Shown in pieces: positions 58,240 to 64,000 of a stretch of DNA of 64,000 nucleotides (the stretch's first letter is position 1; every line of letters starts with the position of its first letter). The notes beneath the pieces are model-generated. The model did not search any database. It saw only the letters and a list, made by a program, of their open reading frames with translations, and was not told where the DNA came from. The stretch spans positions 18,907,342 to 18,971,341 of the forward strand of contig OY821745.1 in the NCBI GenBank assembly GCA_963682055.1, given 5' to 3'. A program made the position numbers and the translations under genes. This stretch comes from Primula veris (taxonomy: Eukaryota > Streptophyta > Magnoliopsida > Ericales > Primulaceae).

Positions 58240-58267
58240 TATACCTGCATATGTTTAGAGGTCTTGA

Positions 58268-58429
58268 GTATTCCTAGGCCTACCCTTAGGCATGCCGTTT
58301 GGGAATTTCATAGTATTCCTAGGCACAAGGGCCGTTTGGGAATTTCATAGTATTCCTAGGCACAAGGGCCGTTTGGGAATTTCATAGTATTTCTAGGCCT
58401 ACCATTAGGCATACCGTTTGGGAATTTCA
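58268..58429. repeat. 37-bp tandem repeat in the Tat 3' untranslated region
   Basis: CCGTTTGGGAATTTCATAGT followed by ATTCCTAGGC recurs at 58295, 58332 and 58369 (period 37) and again at 58414. Tandem repeats just after pol are known for Tat/Ogre elements and can seed satellites. Confidence 0.85.
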
Positions 58430-58534
58430 GTTGCACTCGTTAGGCAGCATGATAAAATGTTTTATTTACTCAAAAGACAATGTCATTAAGCAGGAGGGGT
58501 AAGGTGGCACCTGTATTTGTACTGATGAGATGAT

Positions 58535-61500
58535 CTATATGTAGTACTTCTTTAGGTTAGCCACATTCCAGGAATTCTTCTCCCCTCTGCTGTTTTCGAA
58601 CAGAATGCTTTTGAGTTTGTAGGTAACCGGGCTTGTTCTCTTGACGATCTCGTATGGTCCCTCCCAGGTGAGGCTTAATTTGTCATGTATTTCATTGCGG
58701 GTATAGACCGTTACTCGTCGCAGCACCAATTCTCCGACCATAAACTCTTTGGTCCCTTTCACCCTCTTGTCATACGTTTGCTTAACGCCTTGTTGATACT
58801 TCGCTAGTGTAAGAGCTGCTATCTCTCGTTTCTCGTCTAGCATGTCGAGTTCCTCCCTCATTCTTTGTTCATTGTTTCCATGCTCGACTAAAGTTGTTCG
58901 TAGTATGGGTAGCCCGATTTCCGTTGGTATGACGGCCTCGACGCCATATGCTAAGCTGAACGGGGTTTCCTTGGTGCCCGTCTTTGGTGTAGTTCGGCAC
59001 GACCATAAGACGTTGGGCAGCCGCTCGGGCCATCTCCCCTTCGCTTGTTCGAGAGTTGTCTTGATGCCATCAAGGACGGTTCGGTTTGATACCTCTGCTT
59101 GTCCGTTTCCCTGTGGGTATATTGGCGTCGAATAGAACTTTCGGATATCGAGTTCTTCGTACCAAAGCTGCAAGTTGGCTTCTTTGAACTGGGTGCCATT
59201 GTCTGCGACGATGGCGTACGGTATACCGAACCTTGTGATGATGTGCTCCCAGATGAACTGTTTGACATTACTGGCTTTAATTTCGTGGAGAGGTTTAGCC
59301 TCAACCCATTTGGTGAAGTAGTCCGTCACCACGATCAGATATTCGACGCTGCCGGGTGCTTTAGGAAGCTTCCCGACTATATCAATCGCCCATTGTGCGA
59401 ATGGCCATGGTGCCGATACCGGGGTCATCATTGATGACGGGAGTCGAGGTATCTTGGCGAATCGTTGGCACTTGTCGCAACGTTGGACGTATATATCGGC
59501 GTCTCGCTTGATATATGGCCACCAATATCCTTGTGTGATAGCTTTGTTGGCAAGGGACCGCCCTTTGATGTGTGCTCCGCAGGACCCTTCGTGGATTTCC
59601 TCCAAGACTGGTACCTGCATTTCGGACCGGACACACAGAAGATGGGGTCCTCGGTAGCTGGATTTGTACAGTTTGCCGTCGGTGGACCGCCAAAAACGAG
59701 GAGCCTTTCTCGTAATTTTCAATGCCTTTATCTTATCTGCCGGGAGGGTTCCGTTGCGCAGATAGTGAATCATGTCGTCCAACCAACCTAGTTCGTATTG
59801 TATTGACGCTACTCGGTCTATTCTTTTGGTTATGCTTGGGGTCGGTAGTAATTCCACTGTAATCGACCGAGTGTCGGTTAATGTTAATGTCGAGGCTAGG
59901 GTGGCCAGGGAATCGGCATGTGCGTTTTTGGTGCGATTGATTCTTATCAACTCGCACTGTTCAAAGGAGGCCATCAAGCTTTGAACCTTCTCTTGGTAGA
60001 GGATCATTCTGTCATCTTTGGCTTGGTATTCGCCGTTGGACTGGTTTACGATCAGCATTGAGTCGGAACTTGCAGTTAGGTGGGAGCATCCGAGGGACCG
60101 GGCAATGAGCATGCCGTTTATCATGGCTTCGTACTCTGCCTCATTGTTGGTAGCTCGGAAACCTAGTTTAATGCTCTTCTCTATGATCGCTCCCTCTCTA
60201 GACTTGAGGACGATCCCCGCTCCTGATCCGTCCTTGGTGGCTGATCCATCGACATGTATCTGCCAGTGTGATTGGGGCGATATAGCCATGGGCTCGTCAT
60301 ATCCTTCGGTGAATTCCACGACGAAATCGGCCAAGACTTGTCCCTTTATGGCATGTCGGGGTGCGAACTCGATATGAAATTGGGATAACTCGACCCCCCA
60401 TGCGGCCACTCTGCCACTAATGTCGGTCCGTCTAAGCGATTCTTTAATATGGAATTTCGTGTATACTTGAACCTGATGAGCTATGAAATAGTGCGGCAAC
60501 TTTCTGGTCGCGACGACCAATGCCAAGCACAGCTTTTCCAAGGGTAGGTAACGTGTTTCGGCTTCGACCAGAGTTTTGCTGACGAAGTAAATAGGGAATT
60601 GTTCGCGACCTTCTTCTCTTAGGATAACCGTGCTCACAGCTGTAACGGAAATTGCTAGGTAGCAAGCCAGAATATCTCCTTTGTTCGGCCTGACTAACAG
60701 TGGCAGCGTCCTTAAGTACTCTTTGAGGTTGTTGAAAGAAGCTTCACATTCCGGGTCCCACACGAATTTTCTATCATTCTTGAGTGATTCAAAAAATGGT
60801 CGTCCCTTGTCTGCGGATCGGTTGATGAACCTGTTCAATGCGGCCATCATTCCCATGAGCTCTTGTACCTATTTCTTATTTTTGGGCGCTGCTAGATTCC
60901 GAAGAGCTGTGATCTCATCGGGATTAGCCTCTATTCCTCGGAACTTTCCTTTGCTGATGCCCCAGGAACTTTCCTTTGCTGATGCCGAATGCACACTTGC
61001 TCGCATTGAGTTTGAGTTTGTGCTCGCCCAAAGTTCGGAAGACGTCTCTGATATCTTGAATGTGGGATGTGGCCTTTTCGCTTTTGACGACCATGTCGTC
61101 TATGTATACCTCCATGGTCTTCCCTATGTGCTCTCGGCATACCTTCGTTATCATCCTTTGGTATGTTGCTCCCGCGTTGCGTAGGCCGAACGGCATTACC
61201 GTATATCAATAGTTTCCTAAAGGCGATATAAACGACGTCTTTTCTTGATCTTCGTGGGCGAGGGGAATTTGGTGGTACCCTGAATATGCGTCAAGGAAGG
61301 TCATCCGTTCTGCTCCCGCAGTCGCGTCCACCAATTGATCAATCCTTGGAAGGGGAAAGTAGTCCCTCAGGCAGGCTTTGTTGAGATTGGTGAAGTCTAT
61401 AAAGACCCTCTCCTTTCCGTTCTTCTTAGGGACGACGACGGGATTGGATAACCATTTTGGATAGAAGACCTCCCTTATGGCTCCGGCCTCCAACAGCTTT

Positions 61501-61754
61501 TGGACTTCAATAATTATAGCGGATATGTGTTGTACTGATACTTTTCTGCTCCTCTGAGCTATCGGCTTGTACTCGGCGTTAACACTTAGATGGTGACATG
61601 CCGTTTTAGGGTCTAGGCTTGGCATGTCTTTTGGACTCCAGGCGAATTTATCAATGTTGTTGAAGAGGAATACTTCTAACTCTTCGGATTCCTTTTTTGG
61701 TAGGTTGTCACCGAGGAGGAAGTAGTGCTCCTCGTCAGTATCCGGGATATACAC
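58535..61754 (-). pseudogene. Tat pol: reverse transcriptase, RNase H, archaeal-type RNase H, integrase
   Basis: Reverse transcriptase (61754 to about 60750): PKWLSNPVVVPKKNGKERVF, FLDAYSGYHQIPL, then MPFGLRNAGATYQRM and VYIDDMVVKS, so the catalytic YIDD is present. RNase H 1 at about 60450-60750, with PIYFVSKTL and ETRYLPLEK. Second RNase H at about 59920-60290, with IHVDGSATKDGSGAGIVL, NNEAEYEAMI, SDSMLIV and HADSLA. Integrase at about 58750-59660, with its HHCC finger (CDKCQRF), WAIDIV, VADNGTQF and GQAEVSNRT (DDE intact). Breaks: TGA at 61206-61208, a 25-bp tandem duplication (60940-60986) that shifts the frame, and TAG at 60869-60871. From 60868 to the stop at 58535 the frame is open. 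The double RNase H places it in the Tat lineage. Confidence 0.92.
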
Positions 61755-61816
61755 CTTCCTAAGTGTTTCTCCTACTTGTTCTTCAACAACCCTCTCGGTT
61801 TTGGCTATTTGGTTGA

Positions 61817-64000
61817 TCAGCTTCTTTGTGCTGGTGGGTTGTCGACAACGCTCAGCTGTTTTTGAAGAGTCGCGGTAATGTCCTCACAGCGTCGTGAATC
61901 TTCTTGACATCCTCTGGCTGTCTCGATCTCTCCCCTATCATTTGGGTATTTGACTTTTTGGTGGTAGGTCGAGGGTATGGCCTTCATGGCGTGCAGCCAG
62001 GGTCGTCCCAAGATTGCGTTGTGGCCGGAGTTGTCGTTGACCACTAAGAACTCCACGGGAACTGACACGGATCCAGTTGTGACACTGAGGACGATCTTTC
62101 CCAATGATTTAGTCGTCTCGGAGATGAACCCGATCAGTGTGACATCGGTAGGCTGTAGATCTTGCATCTTGAGTTCCATCTTGTCGAAAAGCTCTCTGTA
62201 CATGATATCACAAGAGGCTGCTTGGTCGACAAGCACCCTGCTGACCGTGTCAAGGCCGATTTGAACACGGAGATTGATGGCGTCCCCGTGGAGGTAAATA
62301 CCCCCTTCTTCGTCCAGATCCGAGAAGGAGATGGGCGGATGTCGTCGTGGTGTGCATTGTCGTTTGGAGGTCGACGCCTTGGCTACCTGGCCAAAGTGCG
62401 CCAGTTGTCGTTGTCGCGATCGTTCCCCACCCGTGCCCTTGGGTCGAGACATATGAACGACGTTGATTGTTTTGCCTTGCCGGTTGTCGGCTCCCTCAAT
62501 GGCCAGTTGTTTGCCTTTATTTCCGACGCCTTTGATAAACTTGGCCAGGTATCCCGCATCGCCCCACAGGTTCATTTTCCACCGCAGGTTACGGCAGTTC
62601 TCGGTGAGGTGTCCGTAGTCCTCGTGATAGGCGCAGAAAAGCTTGGGGTCTCTATGCTCAGGGGGGGTAGCGAGCGGCTCTGGTCGTGAATACCAGCTTT
62701 CTCTGCGGATATTCTTAAGGATATCTTCAGCATATAGGTTGAAAGAGTATCTCAATTCGACCGGTTCGAAGCTCTTTTGCCTTCCCTTCCCTGGAATCGG
62801 CCTTGTTGTGACTGCTTGGCTGGTATAGGGTAGGTGAGCTGGAGTGGTTTATGTTCGTTGATCGGTGTTGGGTATGCGATCTGGAGCGGTTTGGGCTCAG
62901 ATTCTCGTGGTCGCTCTACCCTGCTATGGACCTCGGGACCTTTGTCCTTTCTGGTCGGTTGGAATGTTTCTCCCTGGTTATTTCTAACTCTTTTGTGACC
63001 CACCTGTGCCTCTCGGACTGATTCTCTTCTTGGTAGAGTTCGGTTGAGGATACGCAGTTCATCGTTTTTATCGGTGAGGTGGGTACAATAGGCTAGCAGG
63101 GAATCAGTGGTCGGAAAGTTTTTGCCTATGAACTTCCTTCTCGCCCAATAGCCATTAGGGATGGAATTGATAAAGTTCTGGATGGCTATATTATTGGCGT
63201 ACTGTGGAATCTGGTTTGCTACGTCGATGAAACGTATGCAGTAGTCGTTGAGCCTTTCATTTGGCATCATCGTCATTTTCAAAAGGGTTTCAATGCTAAC
63301 CTTCTTCTTCCGATGAGCAGCGTATCGGGTGGAGTACGCTCTTAGCAGCTCCGCCCAGTCTCCTATAGAGCCCCGTGGTAAGTTATGGTACCATGACGAA
63401 GCCTCTTGGCCCAAACTATTTTTGAAAAACTTGCACATCAGTGCATGGTCATCACTCCACAGCTTCATCTTCGTCTTGTAGTGCCTCAGATGGTCTATGG
63501 GACAACTCATCCCATCATAGAGCCTGAACTCGGGGATGACGAACCCCACAGGATTGCGGTACCGCGTGATCTGTTCGGCACATGGGGTTTCTTGGCATAC
63601 GTTCCAAGCCTGTTGGAACGCTTCATCCGTGGCTTGGTAGGGGGGGTGTATCCCCCCTGATGTGGTGGTGGGCCGTATCCTCCCCCGATCATGTGTTCGG
63701 GATACCTACCGTCCTTCGGGTTTCTGTCGAGGACATGTTCCGTATGAGCGTTTGGGTGGATGAAGGTTGGAGGGATCGTTATCGGGACGTTGCCCCCTTG
63801 ATGGGGCACTCCTGTATCTGGTCGTCGGCCCGCCGCTTCCAAGGCGGCCCTATAGGCGGAATCTTCCGCTTCACGACGTGGGTCTTTTTCTGCATTGGCA
63901 GGTTGGCTATTCGGCAATATGATGCCGGCTGCTGCCATGGCCGTCATACACGCTGCCAGCTGAACTTGCAGTTGGGCGTTGTTCCTTTCATCGGCTAACA
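61817..64000 (-). pseudogene. Tat gag and protease, continuing past the window edge
   Basis: The N-terminal gag reading frame is open to the window edge (ADERNNAQLQVQLAAC before MTAMAAAG). A frame change in a C7 run (63640-63646) leads into the capsid core: VIPEFRLYDGMSCPIDHL, MCKFFKNSLGQEASSWYHNL, WAELLRAYSTRY, RLNDYCIRF. A second frame change lies near 62770, then VELRYSFNLYAEDI and a zinc-binding stretch FCAYHEDYGHLTENCRNL. The protease reads VLVDQAASCDIMY, where the usual D-T/S-G active-site triad is D-Q-A, followed by VVNDNSGHNAILGRPWLH. Part of gag lies beyond the window. The altered protease site may make it inactive. Confidence 0.88.

Larger units (their letters stand above)
48300..64000 (-). 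mobile_element. Tat-lineage Ty3/gypsy retrotransposon with antisense gene cassette (runs off the window)
   Basis: On the minus strand the order from the right is gag, protease, reverse transcriptase, RNase H, a second (archaeal-type) RNase H and integrase; the double RNase H is typical of the Tat lineage (Ogre, Retand and relatives). Downstream of pol are about 500 bases of repeats, then 9 kb with eight plus-strand coding units, then the 3' LTR. The 5' LTR and primer site lie beyond 64000. At more than 15.7 kb without its 5' LTR, this is a very large element. gag and pol contain several stops and frame changes. Confidence 0.82.

Overview
The window comes from a plant nuclear genome, almost certainly a eudicot. 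The evidence is spliced host genes, plant-lineage transposons (Ty1/copia, Ty3/gypsy Tat and Athila, Cassandra with 5S sequence, plant L1 LINE, MULE, hAT, CACTA, Helitron-like ends), CCCTAAA telomere-type repeats and very AT-rich spacers. Only one ordinary host gene looks intact: a class I TCP transcription factor on the minus strand (7.7-9.9 kb). A second host locus, the C-terminal end of a UPL-type HECT ubiquitin ligase (16.4-25.2 kb), is a decayed fragment split by a copia element.

Layout. 0-7 kb: AT-rich spacer, a CACTA MITE, then an L1 LINE relic carrying a complete Cassandra element with a 5-bp TSD. 7.7-10.3 kb: the TCP gene, whose normally continuous coding region is split by a 910-bp GT-AG intron made of a degenerate minisatellite. 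10.3-16.4 kb: a tandem triplication and an Athila-like remnant. 16.4-25.2 kb: HECT remnant with a 7.3-kb copia element inside, flanked by a 5-bp TSD. 25.2-36.3 kb: spacer with small DNA transposons, Helitron-like ends and a 1-kb minisatellite. 36.3-37.9 kb: a truncated Cassandra LTR joined to an open gypsy gag that ends in a (TA)n tract. 38.0-46.4 kb: a complete 8.4-kb MULE with a 9-bp TSD, carrying a plant mobile domain (PMD) gene and a transposase-SWIM-OTU gene, both broken. 48.0-48.3 kb: half of a hAT element. 48.3-64.0 kb: the 3' LTR, a 9-kb cassette, pol and gag of a very large Tat-lineage Ty3/gypsy element on the minus strand; its 5' LTR lies beyond the window.

The most unusual feature is in the Tat element. 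Between pol and the 3' LTR it holds eight plus-strand (antisense) coding units, mostly small charged coiled-coil proteins. Five of them have their own TATA box 55-110 bp before the ATG, and three have a downstream AATAAA. The sixth is a four-exon gene with an N-terminal domain resembling the plant putative gypsy-type transposon family. The second notable system is the MULE, where a palindromic ACCGTA...TACGGT motif recurs at both ends and again in front of the transposase gene, suggesting transposase binding and self-regulation. The third is the minisatellite intron in the TCP gene, which contains a second copy of the 3' exon edge.

All family calls were made by eye from the sequence. No database search or alignment software was used.
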